DNA of 64,000 nucleotides from Haematococcus lacustris (Eukaryota > Chlorophyta > Chlorophyceae > Chlamydomonadales > Haematococcaceae): assembly GCA_030144725.1 (NCBI GenBank), contig JASKMD010000006.1, positions 10,732,832-10,796,831 of the forward strand, given 5' to 3'. The notes under the pieces were generated by a model that was not told the origin of the DNA, did no database searches, and saw only the letters and a program-made list of their open reading frames with translations. A program made the position numbers and the translations under genes. Numbering within the stretch: the stretch's first letter is position 1; each line of letters starts with the position of its first letter. Positions 1 to 11,349 of the stretch are shown in pieces.

Positions 1-40
1 CTCCCCGGGGACACACCACACCACCTCTGGCACGTCAGCG

Positions 41-300
41 CCCCTGCGGCCAACACCACCAACACACCGGGTGGCAGTGGCGGTGGCAGTGTCAGGGGCC
101 CTGCTAGGTGTCAGCCTGCCCCTGCGGCCAACATCACGGTGGCAGAGTGAGTCAGGGTGGCTGCTCTCCCCTCCTCCTCACGGGTGGCAGTGGCGGTGGC
201 AGTGGCAGGGGCCCTACTAGGTGCCAGCCTGCCCCTGCGGCCAACAGTGGCAGTGGCAGTGGCAGGCACTCTACTTAACCCTGCCCTTGCGGCCAACGGC
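41..300. repeat. Imperfect minisatellite (GGCAGTGGC-rich, ~50-110 bp spacing)
   Basis: The phrase CCCTGCGGCCAAC (CCTTGCGGCCAAC in the last copy) recurs near 43, 118, 232 and 285, separated by GGTGGCAGTGGCGGTGGCAG-like sequence. It lies downstream of the last photolyase exon visible on the minus strand, so it is probably intron of that gene. Positions 300-580 show no recognisable exon on either strand. Confidence 0.6.
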
Positions 301-581
301 CAGCCAGCAACACACTGGGTAGTGGCAGTGCTGGTGCAGGTACAGAGGGAACAGTGCAGCCCCACTTCACACCAAATGTACTTTTGATGTTCAGTCAGCC
401 TCCCTCGTGCAGCCCACCACCTCTTGGCATGGATGGCCATCCAGCCGATTGTCACAACCTCCTCATTTTCTTCACACAATCAACACCATCATCCTTTTTA
501 CGCCCTTGTCACCCTCTCAGCTTCCCCGGCAGCTCTCCGGCAGCCCACCCCACCTCCCCCCTGCCGCCTCACCCACCCCAC

Positions 582-2532
582 CTGGCCAGTACCTCCCTCA
601 GCAGCCCCTCCCAGTCCACCAGCTCTGGCTGCAGCAGCCCAGGGGTGCGGGCCCAGGCAGCAGGGGCAGTGGGGGTGGCGGGGAAGGGGACCAGGAACTC
701 AGGCAGCGCCTTGTGTACTTTGGGTCGGATGGTGCGGGCCGCGGTCTGTGGGCAGCAGGGGTGGAGAGGCGGGTGGGGGGGAGCGAGGGGGTTGGGGAGG
801 GCAGGCAGCCAGGTGCAGAGAGGGAGGGGCAGGCAGTCAGGCGCAGGCAGCAGGCGAGGAGGGGGGGATGGGGGGGAGCAGGCAGGGGAGGCTGGTGCAG
901 GGAGGGGAGGGTCAGTGGGGGAGTCAGGTGCAGGCAGCAGGAGGGGTGGGGCGGGAGGGGAGGGGAGGGCAGGCAGTGAGGTGCTGGCGACAGGAAGGGA
1001 GGGGTGGGTAGGGAGGCAGCAGCAAGGGGGCAAGGGTGAGTGGTTCAGTGTAAGGGAGGAAGGGGCCAAGGCAGAATGGGGGTGGGACTGTCGGGTGGTG
1101 GGGGTGGGACTGTCTGTCTGGTCCCTCCTCCCCCCTGGCGGCTCCACCCCAGGGGAGGGGGAGCGGGAGGGCGGGGGGGAGAGCGCCATGGGCGTCAGCG
1201 TCAGGGGGAGGCCAAGCAGGGGGACCAGGCGCAACAGTTCGTGACGGAGGGGAGCTGGCGGCTACTCACCAGGGAATGCCAGGGGTGTATGTGTGAGGGA
1301 GTGAGGGAGGGAGCGTGTTGCTGAGTCAGTTGGGGAGAGCAGGCAGGCAGGCAGCAACAGGGTGGCAGCAATAGGGAGGGAGGGAGGGGCAGGGCGGGAG
1401 GCGGGGTGGCGGCTGCTCACCTCCCGCTTGTTGCTGACCACCCAGCAGGGCACCACGTTGTGGGCGTCCACCTCCACCATCACAGTGCTGCCGGGCAGCC
1501 TCTCAGCCACCTGGCCCAGGAGGCAAGGCATGAGGGGGCAAGAGGGCAGGCAAGTGGCAAGAGGGCAGGCAAGTGGCAAGAGGGGGCAAGAGGGGGCAAG
1601 AGGGCAGGCAGGCAGGGAGGCGGCTGGCTGCATGAGAGCGAGGCAGGAGTGGCGGGCCCACCCGGCAGCTGAAGGGAGAAGCGGTGGATGGTCCTATGTG
1701 GCCATGTGGCCCAACCCCCAGAAGGACAACACACAGCATGTGCCCCCTCTGGCCCTGCCCCGGCCCCAGCCCTTCTAGCAGCCCTGGCCAGTGCTGTGTG
1801 TAGCCTCAGCCTTGTCCCTTTCAGCAGCCTGGTCAGTGCCCCTTGTGCCCCCCTGCCCCTCTGGCCCTGCCCCTGCCCCAGCCCACCTAGCAGCCCTGAC
1901 CTGACCTGACCTGACCCGACCTCCCTACTGCCTTCATTCAGCCCTGTAAGCACCACAGCCGCATGCACAAACAAGGATGTCGGCTCGGGGACATGGCAAA
2001 CCCACGGCTGAGCACCGAGGTGGGATGGATGGCGGAGCGGAGCAACCTGGGGCTAGTGGGGCTAGTGGGGCTAGTGGGACCAGTGGCCTACCTGGGTGCC
2101 CCCCTGCCTGCCCTGCCCCTGCCCCAGCCCTTGTAGCAGCCCTGGCCAGTGCTGCCGCAGCTACCTAGGCGGCCTACCTGGGTGCGCCACTGCCTGCCGA
2201 CACGCAGGGGGGAGAAGTCAGTGACCAGCAGGCCTGCCCCGGTCTGCTCCACCAGCTGCGGCAGCGTGTCAGTGGGGTCGCCCTGCACTCCACACCGCCT
2301 GGGGCAGCATGCTGGGGCAGCGGGGGGTGAGCCTGCTGCATCATGCTTCTGCCCATACAGCTGCATGACTCATACATATGTGTGAGTGCCATGCAAGCAT
2401 GCGTGCATGCAAGCAGAGGGCAGCAGCCAGGCCAGACACATGCCTGCAGGCTGTACACTGCAACAGGCAGCAGTTGGTGACACAGCAGCAGCAGCAGCAG
2501 CAGCAGCAGGAGCAGGAGCAGGAGCAGCAGCA

Positions 2533-2566
<34 letters not shown>

Positions 2567-2636
2567 CAGGAGCAGGAGCAGCAGCAGGAGCAGCAGCAGC
2601 AGCAGCAGGAGCAGCAGCAGGAGCAGCAGCAGCATC

Positions 2637-2674
<38 letters not shown>

Positions 2675-2825
2675 CAGCAGCAGGAGCAGCAGCAGCATCG
2701 GCAGCAGCAGCAGCAGCAGCAGGAGCAGGAGCAGGAGCAGCAGCAGGAGCAGCAGCAGCAGCAGGAGCAGCAGCAGGAGCAGCAGCAGCAGCAGCAGGAG
2801 CAGCAGCAGGAGCAGCAGCAGCATC

Positions 2826-2866
<41 letters not shown>

Positions 2867-2891
2867 CAGCAGCAGGAGCAGCAGCAGCATC

Positions 2892-2929
<38 letters not shown>

Positions 2930-2937
2930 CAGCAGCA

Positions 2938-2971
<34 letters not shown>

Positions 2972-2979
2972 CAGCAGCA

Positions 2980-3013
<34 letters not shown>

Positions 3014-3027
3014 CAGGAGCAGCAGCA

Positions 3028-3064
<37 letters not shown>

Positions 3065-3164
3065 CAGCAGCAGGAGCAGCAGCAGCATCGGCAGCAGCAG
3101 CAGCAGCAGCAGGAGCAGGAGCAGGAGCAGCAGCAGGAGCAGCAGCAGCATCGGCATCGGCATC

Positions 3165-3205
<41 letters not shown>

Positions 3206-3263
3206 CAGGAGCAGGAGCAGCAGCAGCATCGGCAGGAGCAGCAGCAGGAGCAGCAGCAGCATC

Positions 3264-3322
<59 letters not shown>

Positions 3323-3330
3323 CAGCAGCA

Positions 3331-3364
<34 letters not shown>

Positions 3365-3384
3365 CAGGAGCAGGAGCAGCAGCA

Positions 3385-3421
<37 letters not shown>

Positions 3422-3446
3422 CAGCAGCAGGAGCAGCAGCAGCATC

Positions 3447-3484
<38 letters not shown>

Positions 3485-3509
3485 CAGCAGCAGGAGCAGC
3501 AGCAGCATC

Positions 3510-3574
<65 letters not shown>

Positions 3575-3582
3575 CAGCAGCA

Positions 3583-3619
<37 letters not shown>

Positions 3620-3627
3620 CAGCAGCA

Positions 3628-3661
<34 letters not shown>

Positions 3662-3675
3662 CAGGAGCAGCAGCA

Positions 3676-3718
<43 letters not shown>

Positions 3719-3743
3719 CAGCAGCAGGAGCAGCAGCAGCATC

Positions 3744-3781
<38 letters not shown>

Positions 3782-3806
3782 CAGCAGCAGGAGCAGCAGC
3801 AGCATC

Positions 3807-3871
<65 letters not shown>

Positions 3872-3896
3872 CAGCAGCAGGAGCAGCAGCAGCATC

Positions 3897-3940
<44 letters not shown>

Positions 3941-3965
3941 CAGCAGCAGGAGCAGCAGCAGCATC

Positions 3966-4018
<53 letters not shown>

Positions 4019-4053
4019 CAGCAGCAGCATCGGCAGCAGCAGCAGCAGCAGCA

Positions 4054-4096
<43 letters not shown>

Positions 4097-4145
4097 CAGG
4101 AGCAGCAGCAGGAGCAGCAGCAGCATCGGCAGCAGCAGCAGCATC

Positions 4146-4183
<38 letters not shown>

Positions 4184-4230
4184 CAGCAGCAGGAGCAGCA
4201 GCAGCATCGGCAGCAGCAGCAGCAGCAGCA

Positions 4231-4267
<37 letters not shown>

Positions 4268-4298
4268 CAGGAGCAGCAGCAGGAGCAGCAGCAGCATC

Positions 4299-4342
<44 letters not shown>

Positions 4343-4385
4343 CAGCAGCAGGAGCAGCAGCAGCATCGGCATCGGCATCGGCATC

Positions 4386-4423
<38 letters not shown>

Positions 4424-5747
4424 CAGGAGCAGCAGCAGCAGCAGGACCATGAGCCAGCCTAGGTGAGGGCAGGTGACAGGTGGCTGCTGCTGGCATGGAA
4501 TGGCTGCTGGACCTGGCTCATTAGCAACCTGGGCCTGGCTGTCCTGACCTGACCTTAAGCATGAAGAAGGCAATGTCCTTGTCGCCCAGCTTGGCTGCCA
4601 GCTCCCTGAGGCCGCGGAGCATGAAGCCCCAGTGCCGGGCCCCTGCTCCCAGGAAGGCTGGCACCTGAGGCAGGGGGGTCAGCAGTGGAGATGGCAGGGG
4701 GGTGAGCGAGGAATCCCATCCAGAGGGGGGTGGGGGTGCCTGGCCCCCCCCTGCCTGCTTGCCAACCTGCCTGCCGACCCCCCGCCCACTGTCGCCCTGC
4801 CGCCCCTAGGCTGCTGCTAAGCAGTTGGAAAAGGGGCCCAGGGCGTTTCGTTGTTCCCACCAGGTTGAAGGCCACTGCCACAGGCGCCCCGCTCTTGGCC
4901 GCCTGCTCCAGAGAGTACAGCAGCGCCCAGTTATCGTCCACTCTCTGGTCCCTGCAGCTCAGCCCAGGGCCACCAGCAGGGTGAGGGAGGGGGCACGAGG
5001 TGCACTCCCCTGCTGGGCAGCTCCTCAACTCCTGAGCTGCCTAAGCCAGCCGCCCCGCCCCCCTGTCAGGCTGAGGGATGGGGGCAGAGGTGCACCCGCG
5101 ACCCTCCTTCTGTCCCTCCTTCTTCTTCTTCTTCTTCTGTCCTCCTTCTGCCGTGATGGTGACGTCAGGGTGCATAGCCAATGGGAGTGGTGGGCTCCAC
5201 CCATGAGTCATGTGGTGCGTCTGCTGAATGCCCCACTGTGGTGGGTCTACTGGGTTTTTAAAGTTTGGGTTTGAATCAGGTATAGTGCATGCATCAGGTC
5301 ACAGCGCAGTCATGAGGCGCAACGGCAGAGATGAGTTTTTGGAGTTTGGCAGGTTTTGAGGGAGAGTGCTGTGGGTCAACGCAGCTGCCTTGCTCCTGCT
5401 GCTGCCAGCCTAGCTGGCCTGCTGTCTACCCCGGCCACAGGCTGCATTCGCTGTCAGACACTGGCGCATGCAACCACATTCGGGTTCACAGACAACCCAA
5501 GCGCGCAGGATCAACCTCAACCCACAGCCACGCACCGGCTCATCCAGTAGACCACAGGCCCAGAGGCATAAGTGCCAGCCTTCAAGAACTGCAGGCGCTT
5601 GGGGTTCACCAGGGGCTGCTGCCCGCCATGGTCTGCTGATGAGCCAGCCGGCTGCTCTGGCTCAGGGATAGGTTTTTTGTGGCTTCCTTCCTCCAGCGGG
5701 GCGGCCTTGCGCTTTGGGGCCTTCTTTGTAACGGCCGTAGGACCCAT
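582..5747 (-). CDS. Class II CPD photolyase, 5' half (gene continues off the left edge)
   Basis: Flavin-dependent enzyme that uses blue/UV-A light to split cyclobutane pyrimidine dimers in DNA. Exons on the minus strand: 5747-5536, 4951-4861, 4664-4554, 2282-2178, 1510-1421, 745-582. All junctions are GT-AG and keep phase (773 bp, ~257 residues). The predicted protein carries class II photolyase signatures in order: NPKRLQFLKAG and VVYWMSRDQRVDDNWALLY, AFLGAGARHWGFMLRGLREL, GDPTDTLPQL, LLVTDFSPLRVGRQWR, VMVEVDAHNVVPCWV, ARTIRPKV. The ATG at 5747 starts MGPTAVTKKAPKRKAAP; the Lys/Arg cluster could be a nuclear or organellar targeting element. The FAD-binding C-terminal half is not in the window; the last exon ends in phase 2, so more exons must follow. 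The intron between 4554 and 2282 holds the large CAG array. Family assignment is secure; the exact start is less so, because the frame stays open upstream. Confidence 0.93.
2481..4444. repeat. ~2-kb CAG/GAG trinucleotide array with interspersed CATCGG
   Basis: Nearly uninterrupted CAG triplets punctuated by GAG in fixed patterns (GAGCAGCAGCAGGAGCAGCAG) and by CATCGG or (CATCGG)n blocks, giving a higher-order unit of roughly 60-100 bp. It is stop-free in several frames for about 650 codons (Gln/Glu, Ala/Gly, Leu or Ala/Pro). It lies wholly inside the photolyase intron 4553-2283, so the photolyase pre-mRNA would carry CUG/CUC repeats. Flanking exons are intact and in phase, so I treat it as intronic satellite, not coding sequence. 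Confidence 0.95.
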
Positions 5748-6059
5748 GTCGCCAATTGCCGCGCAAAGGAAAGAAGCCACTCCACGTGGGGACACAAGGT
5801 TTTTTGTGGATAGTCCGGAAATGCGATGAAGCCCACAAGCAGATAGTCATAGAGGCTTCAGGACGCAGCCAGGACCTAGCGGCAACCGCGACGCGGACGC
5901 CTGCAAAGCATTGCTGCAATTGCGTAGGTGCATCATTGGCAACTGGTGCTCGCTTTAGTTGCTAGTAGCTAGTGCCTAGGGCGTCACCAGGGCCCGTCAC
6001 TTTTGTGACCACAAACATGAAAACATTGCAGTCGCTGTCGCGTTTGCCCGCACATCGCC
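5748..6059. promoter_or_regulatory. Shared divergent upstream region, photolyase / THF1
   Basis: About 312 bp separate the minus-strand photolyase ATG (5747) from the plus-strand THF1 ATG (6060). Both promoters and 5' UTRs must fit here unless upstream noncoding exons exist. I see no convincing TATA box or named light-response element. The role is inferred from gene arrangement only. Confidence 0.5.
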
Positions 6060-9000
6060 ATGCAGTCCACTATTGCATCCAGCAGCAGGTCTTTCTTGGC
6101 AGCGCCTCGCGGATGCAGGAGGTAAGACCACCGCTAGAAATCTCCAGACTTGTGATGTAATCGCAACGATGGTTGCTGACATTGGCGTACGCAGCGCAAT
6201 GCCTGCACCGCGGCTGGTGGCGCTGCCCGCACGCGCCATCGTCCAGGTCCGGGCAGCAGGTGAGGCGCTAAGGCCTAACGCTCTTGTCTTATGTACTCCT
6301 GCATCTGATGGTGGATCGGTCGTTCCCGCAGCGTTTAAGCCCGCCACGGTGGCAGAGACCAAGGCGAAGTTTTTGGAGGCATACAAGAAGCCCATCCCCA
6401 GCATCTACAATGCCGTGGTCCAGGAGCTGCTGGTGCAGATGCACTTCATCCGCTACAGCATCCACTATGAATACAGCGAGGTCAGAGGGCAGGCCAGCTG
6501 CTAGCGATGCGGTCACTCCGCACCAGCGGCGCAAGCCTTTCAGCGCTGAGCAGTCAATGCCGTCAATGCAAGCTGATCTGCTGTCTTGGGCTTTGTCGGC
6601 AGCGTACCGTTATCGCCGAACGGCCCCCCCTCTCCCTCGCCCACCTTGTTGATGTTTCCGGCTGTGACGCGGCGTCGCAGGTCATGGCCCTGGGTTTCGT
6701 CTCCGTCTACGACCAAATCATGGAGTCGCTGCCAGAGGAGGAGCGGGGTGCGATTTTTGCCGCGTACGTCGGTGCGCTTAACGAGGATGCCGCCAAGTTT
6801 AGGGAAGACGCCTCCAAAATGGAGCAGCAAGCCAGTGCGCTGCCTGGGCCAGACGCCCTCACGCCTGACGCTTCAGGGACAGACTTGCAGGTCAGCACAA
6901 TGACAAGCACACTGCCACCCAGCCCACCCACTGCCTGCTGCCACTGACCATGCAACCACAGCTTGTGTGGCTGTCGGATGAAATGCCATGCAAGCATGGC
7001 AGGGCCCCTGGTGATGGGAGTGCAGCTGTGGGAGGTCCCTATGGCTGGGTTGCATACTCATGTAGTGTCATAGCATGGTGAAGACAGCCAGTGACACCAA
7101 GCTGTTGGGTTGTGTGTTGGCTGTGCAGAAAGCCTTGGCACGCTGCTCAGAGCGCGCTGCCTCAGGCGTGTTTGCCTACAACAAGTTTGTGGCCATTGGT
7201 CTGTTTCGGCTGCTGGAGGTAGGCTGACGCTGGCACCGGCATGCTCACTGGGGCTGTGGCTGGGTCGCAGCCCTGCTGCGCTGATAGAAGACTCAGTAGC
7301 GCGGACACCCCAGCAGTAGTAGCTCCCTCTCGGCCCTGCCCTACATGCACTGGTCCTACATGCACTGGTCCTACATGCTGCCTATCAGCACTGGGCTGGC
7401 CTGGTGGTCCTGAGTCCTACAAATAGTGTGCCACGCCCTGGCTGGTACATGCCTGGCCGGCTGACCCCACTAATAGGAAGGCCAGGCAGTGTGCCGCAGC
7501 AGGACACTCCAGCAGGACACTGCAGCAGCCCTGAGCTGCTCACCACGAGGTCCTGCACTGTGTGGCTCAGGACCACCAGGCCAGCCCAGTGCTGACATGC
7601 GGCATGTGAGACCCCCAGGCCTAGACCAGGAGCTCAGCAGCAGCAGCGGCAGCAGCTGCAGAAACAGCAGTGGCGGCAGCAGTGGCAGCAGCCAGCAGCG
7701 GCAGCAGGGAAGTGAGGGTCGCAGGGGGAGGCGGGGTGGCACAGCCACAGCTATGAAGCCAGGGGTCCATGCATTGACACGTGCCAAAAGTACCGGCGTT
7801 TGTCTGCCAGTCAGCCCAGGCCAAGGCTGTGTCTGCCTCCCTCCCAGCACCCCTGTCAATGTGAGGCTGGCTTGACAGTGGCTAGCACCGTGGCCTCAGG
7901 CTGGGCACCTGAGGCATGGTTCAGAGCGCCCAGCTGTCACTAGCTCCCACAGGACAAGCTGGGTAACCCGCCAGTGCTCGTGCTAGTGCACAGTGCGTAG
8001 TGATGCTGGTGCAGCTGGAGAGTGCAGCAGCCAGCAGCACACAGCTTGAGCTTGGCAGGGTCAGGCAGGCAGGTAGGCAGCCTGCTGCGACTGCCAAGCA
8101 TCATAGACGCGTGCACTCATGGCCAGGGGCTATGCAGAGTCCCCCAGCAGGGCTGCGACGCTGCTGCCAGTGCTGGTATGCCGCGGGTGTCACGAGGCAC
8201 TGACGGCCTGACGCATGACCAGTGGCACTGCAGCCGCCCTCAGCTGGGCTGCGGTGCAGCAGGCACAACACGCTCATGGTGCAGGCACCCACAGCTTGAG
8301 ACAGCCCTCAGTGCAGCTTGGGGCTTGGCAGAGGCCCTAAGATCCAGCCAGTTGGACTCCAGGGGGGGCTGAGGCCTGCGTGTTTGCTGAGTGTGATGTG
8401 ATGTGGTTCCTGGCTGGGTGCCACGGCCCGCCAGCTTGGGCTTAGCTGAGGCCCTAGGCTCAGATGGCTAGTCACCACTTGCCAGCTTACAGCAGACCCC
8501 CAACACCACTGCTCTGTTGCGCATGCACACAGCGGGCATGGCGTCCAAGCAGCTCATTCAGTACAAATCATGGGGTGCTGGAACTGGCCAGTGGGGAGGT
8601 GCATTTGGAGACCAGCAACCCAGTCAGGCAGTCAGGGGTGGGGCAGCTGATCAGCAGGTGCAGATGCTTTTCTTCACAGCTCGCTGCGGGGCGCCAGGGA
8701 CTGTTCCTTTGGCAGCGACTGCCAGCGTTTTGACTGAGGACTAGGAGTGAGATGATGATCATGACGATGGTTTAGAAATGCCTGGCCTGCAGAACGAGGT
8801 CCCCACTGAGACTCTCACTGTTGGCTGTGGCTGCAGCTGACTGGGGCCAAGGAGCCGGCTGCGTTGGAGAAGCTGGTTAAGGCTGTGGGCGTGAAGCCTG
8901 AGGCGGTCAACAAGTGAGCTGCCTCTACCGCAGCCAGGCAACAAGGCACAGGGGAAGCATGGGGGCAGGGTGGGGGTAAGGTGGCAGGGCCAGTCACTCA

Positions 9001-9381
9001 GGGCGCGGCAGCAAGGCCCCTGACTCAAGGGCAGGGCGGCAGGGCCTTGGTGGTTGCTGTTGGGTCTAGATGCTGGAAGTTGCAGGGCTGTGCTAAGTGT
9101 GTCCACTGCGGCTGCTGCTGCAATTTTTTCTGCAACTGCTGCTGCAACTGTACCTGCTGCACCTGCTCCTGCTGCACCTGCTCCTGCTGCTGCACCTGCC
9201 CCTAATCCAGCCCTTTGCCCCTGATTCTGCTGCTGCTGCTCCCAGGGACCTGATGCTATACAAGGGCATCCTGTCTAAGCTCAGCGCCGCCAAGGAGCTG
9301 ATGAAGGAGTTCCTGATCCGTGAGAAGCGCAAGCAGGCGGAGCGGGAGGCAGAGAAGGCCGCAAAGGCGGAGAAGGAGAAG
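6060..9381 (+). CDS. THF1: THYLAKOID FORMATION 1 / Psb29 (chloroplast)
   Basis: Plastid protein of the THF1/Psb29 family, needed for photosystem II assembly or repair and thylakoid organisation. Exons: 6060-6121, 6195-6259, 6332-6480, 6681-6890, 7129-7218, 8837-8913, 9246-9381; every junction is GT-AG and in phase (263 codons so far). The N-terminus (MQSTIASSSRSFLAAPRGCR) looks like a chloroplast transit peptide. Family motifs follow: TVAETKAKFLEAYKKPIPSI, YNAVVQELLVQMHFIRY, ALGFVSVYDQIM, YVGALNEDAAKFREDASKME, GVFAYNKFVAIGLFRLLE and, near the C-terminus, SAAKELMKEFLIREKRKQ followed by a Lys/Glu/Ala-rich coiled coil, as in plant and cyanobacterial homologues. The 3' end is unresolved: reading through the donor at 9382 stops at 9474, while acceptors near 9514 or 9695 would give other short tails. 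Intron 5 (7219-8836) is unusually long and carries a foldback repeat. Confidence 0.92.
7386..7594. repeat. Foldback: ~29-bp inverted repeats inside THF1 intron 5
   Basis: CAGCACTGGGCTGGCCTGGT (from 7386, continuing to 7414) reappears in reverse complement at 7566-7594, separated by about 150 bp that itself contains short CCTGGCC/GGCCAGG inverted pairs. Just upstream, CTACATGCACTGGTC is tandemly repeated (7341-7375). A MITE-like foldback or a structured intron segment is possible; there is no coding potential. Confidence 0.7.
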
Positions 9382-9474
9382 GTGAGCGCCTTGGCCTGGT
9401 GCTTCGGCAGGGGCTTAAACCATGGACCCTGGTGCTTTGGCAGGGGCTTGAACCATGGACCACCACCACTGTAA

Positions 9475-10525
9475 GGGCACCAATAGTTATTTAACTGATC
9501 TTGCTGCCCACAGTGCAAGTCACAACATTATGTTGTGCTCATGCAAGTTCACTAGGCCTGCTTTCTCCCATGTGCAGCCTCTGCATGCATGGCCATGCAT
9601 GGCGCCACACATGTGTTGCCCGCCTGGTCTTGCCCCACCACAGGCGGGAGCAGTGCCTGCTGCCGCTTGAGACCCTCCACTCCCTGCCACCCCAGCCTGC
9701 ATGACTCTCCCTCCAGAGCCATGTCACCGACCTGACCCAATCAGGGTCATCACTACAAGTGTGCTTACCTTTGTATGGGTCGTTTGAGTGTGAGCTGTCT
9801 CTCACTATTCAAACTTTGGAAAGTGACACCCTGACTCATGGATCCCTATGACCAGTTGGCAGCTGGGGCTTTCCCCTGCCTGGTGTGCATGCAGGCTGCC
9901 GCTGCTTCTTAGAACCAATGGGCCATGGCAATGCCATACCCTGCCGAGCAGTAGCCCCTAAGTGGCCCCTTTACATGCAGATGTGTTAATTGACTGTCTG
10001 TAGCCTCCCACGGCGCCAGGATAGATGGTGTGTGCGGTAGTGCCCGTCCAGCCACTGTTGTGGCGGTCGTGACCTAAGGATAGGTAACGCACTGCTGTGA
10101 CCGCTGACCAGCTTTGCTGGCGGCGGTAGGGAACGACCCGAGTGTAGGAATTGAACACCGTGGGTGTGGGCACAGTTCAGGTGGCTCGTTGTTGCTACGA
10201 TTGCACCGAGGTGGGTGACATGGGAGGGGTTGAGGGAGGGGTTGTACTGATCCCAGGTGGTTGAGGTGGCGTTGACAGAACCGTTACGGCACGGCTGCTG
10301 TGTGATGAGGTTAACTCACGGAAAGGCGCTCAGTCGAATTGAACAGGTGGGATTACTACCGCGGAAAGCGCTCCAGGGATTACTCCGTGGCCCCGTGTAA
10401 CGACTGGGACTCAATAAAAATTTCTAGTTGTGACCTGGTGGTCTGGCACTTGATAGGGTGTATCCTGGGCGGTGGGCACTGTGCGGTGCATGCCTCCTAG
10501 CCTAGGAACCTAGGAAGCAATCGTT
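9475..10525. other. Intergenic spacer, no gene recognised
   Basis: Downstream of THF1. It may contain the last THF1 exon and 3' UTR (a TGTAA, the usual green-algal polyadenylation signal, occurs at about 10397). Short frames of 60-90 codons here have no recognisable protein features. No RNA gene was identified. Confidence 0.5.
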
Positions 10526-10675
10526 CGGACGTTCCCAACATGGAAGAAGATAGGTGGCTTCCACCGCTCAAGCCGTCAGCCGTTAGGCTGCTTGGCCGCC
10601 CTCCCCCTCTAGGGGTTCGGGACTTTCTGTAACGCACTTCAAAGCAAGGTGCACAAGCGGACGTTCCCAACATGG
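10526..10675. mobile_element. Short retroposed fragment with 18-bp flanking direct repeats (dispersed repeat copy A)
   Basis: CGGACGTTCCCAACATGG occurs at 10526-10543 and again, exactly, at 10658-10675. The ~114 bp between them matches the 3' part of the reading frame at 48427-48756 and its downstream sequence (shared phrases GCCGTTAGGCTGCTTGGCCG, CCTCTAGGGGTTCGGGACTT, CAAAGCAAGGTGCACAA). Long direct flanks around a 5'-truncated copy are the usual mark of target-primed retroposition. The parent element is not identified. Confidence 0.65.
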
Positions 10676-10958
10676 GGTCGGTAACCTTGGCTGGTTAGGC
10701 TGCCAGCTGTATTCCTGATGTGGGCGCCACCCTAGGTTATGTCCCACATCCAGGTGGCCCCAACTAACAGAAAATGACAGGAAACCGACCCCTGGTAATC
10801 AAAACGGCGCCGCGTCCCAGTCATGTGGTTTCTATGTATGTTTCGCACACCACTGGATAGAGGACTCCGTCAGCTATGCGGTGCAACATGTATCATTTCA
10901 ATACTGTGCAGTGAGCAGAGTGCTATGGCGGCCCAAATCTTGACATTCAAATTCATGC
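10676..10958. other. Spacer between retroposed fragment and Fanzor-like element
   Basis: It contains CCCCAACTAACAGAAAA at 10758-10774 followed by ACCCCTGGTA, a pair that recurs in the same orientation at 12843-12872 on the other side of the Fanzor-like gene. No coding sequence was recognised. Confidence 0.5.
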
Positions 10959-11349
10959 CAGTTTTGCTCATGCGGGCCTCGTCGCGAGAGACCGACGCGA
11001 CCGACGTGGCCCAGGAGCACCTACACACAGTGAGGAACAGTCGCCGCAGTAAAAACGATTCACATGGCACGCCAAACCGATGTAACGACGCCCCTCCACC
11101 CATGCTCGGAAACATACAAGGCTGCTGCATCGCTTGACCGCTTCGCGGGTAGCACCTACTACCTGGCCACTCGGTAAGGCCACACAAGGTGTGTAGGCCA
11201 TTGCTACGTTACCTTGCTCGACATGTTGGGTCCGATCCCTCACGCCCGCCCTCCGCTTGTGTGTCGAGCTTGTGTCCAGCTCCGCCCTCCTGTAGGTCTA
11301 CCATCGCGTCGCCACCAGCCAAAGTCAAAACGTCATTGTCGATAGCCAG
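10959..11349. repeat. ~390-bp repeat, copy 1 (3' end and flank of the Fanzor-like gene)
   Basis: Almost identical to 13739-14131, from CCAGTTTTGCTCATGCGGGC to GTCATTGTCGATAGCCA, with a handful of substitutions (for example CACCTACACACAG versus CACCTGCACAAAG). The right edge overlaps the last eight codons of the Fanzor-like gene on the minus strand; beyond the shared edge the copies diverge abruptly. It therefore looks like the 3' terminal module of that element. Confidence 0.85.

Noticed and set aside
569..1234. 221-codon Pro/Ser-rich minus-strand frame
   Set aside because: Only 745-582 matches photolyase; the rest is intron read through in a GC-rich frame.
2174..4573. Very long open frames (Gln/Glu, Ala/Gly, Leu, Ala/Pro; ~690-800 codons) over the CAG array
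   Set aside because: They are open in several frames on both strands because the array is trinucleotide-periodic, and the region is an intron between in-phase photolyase exons.
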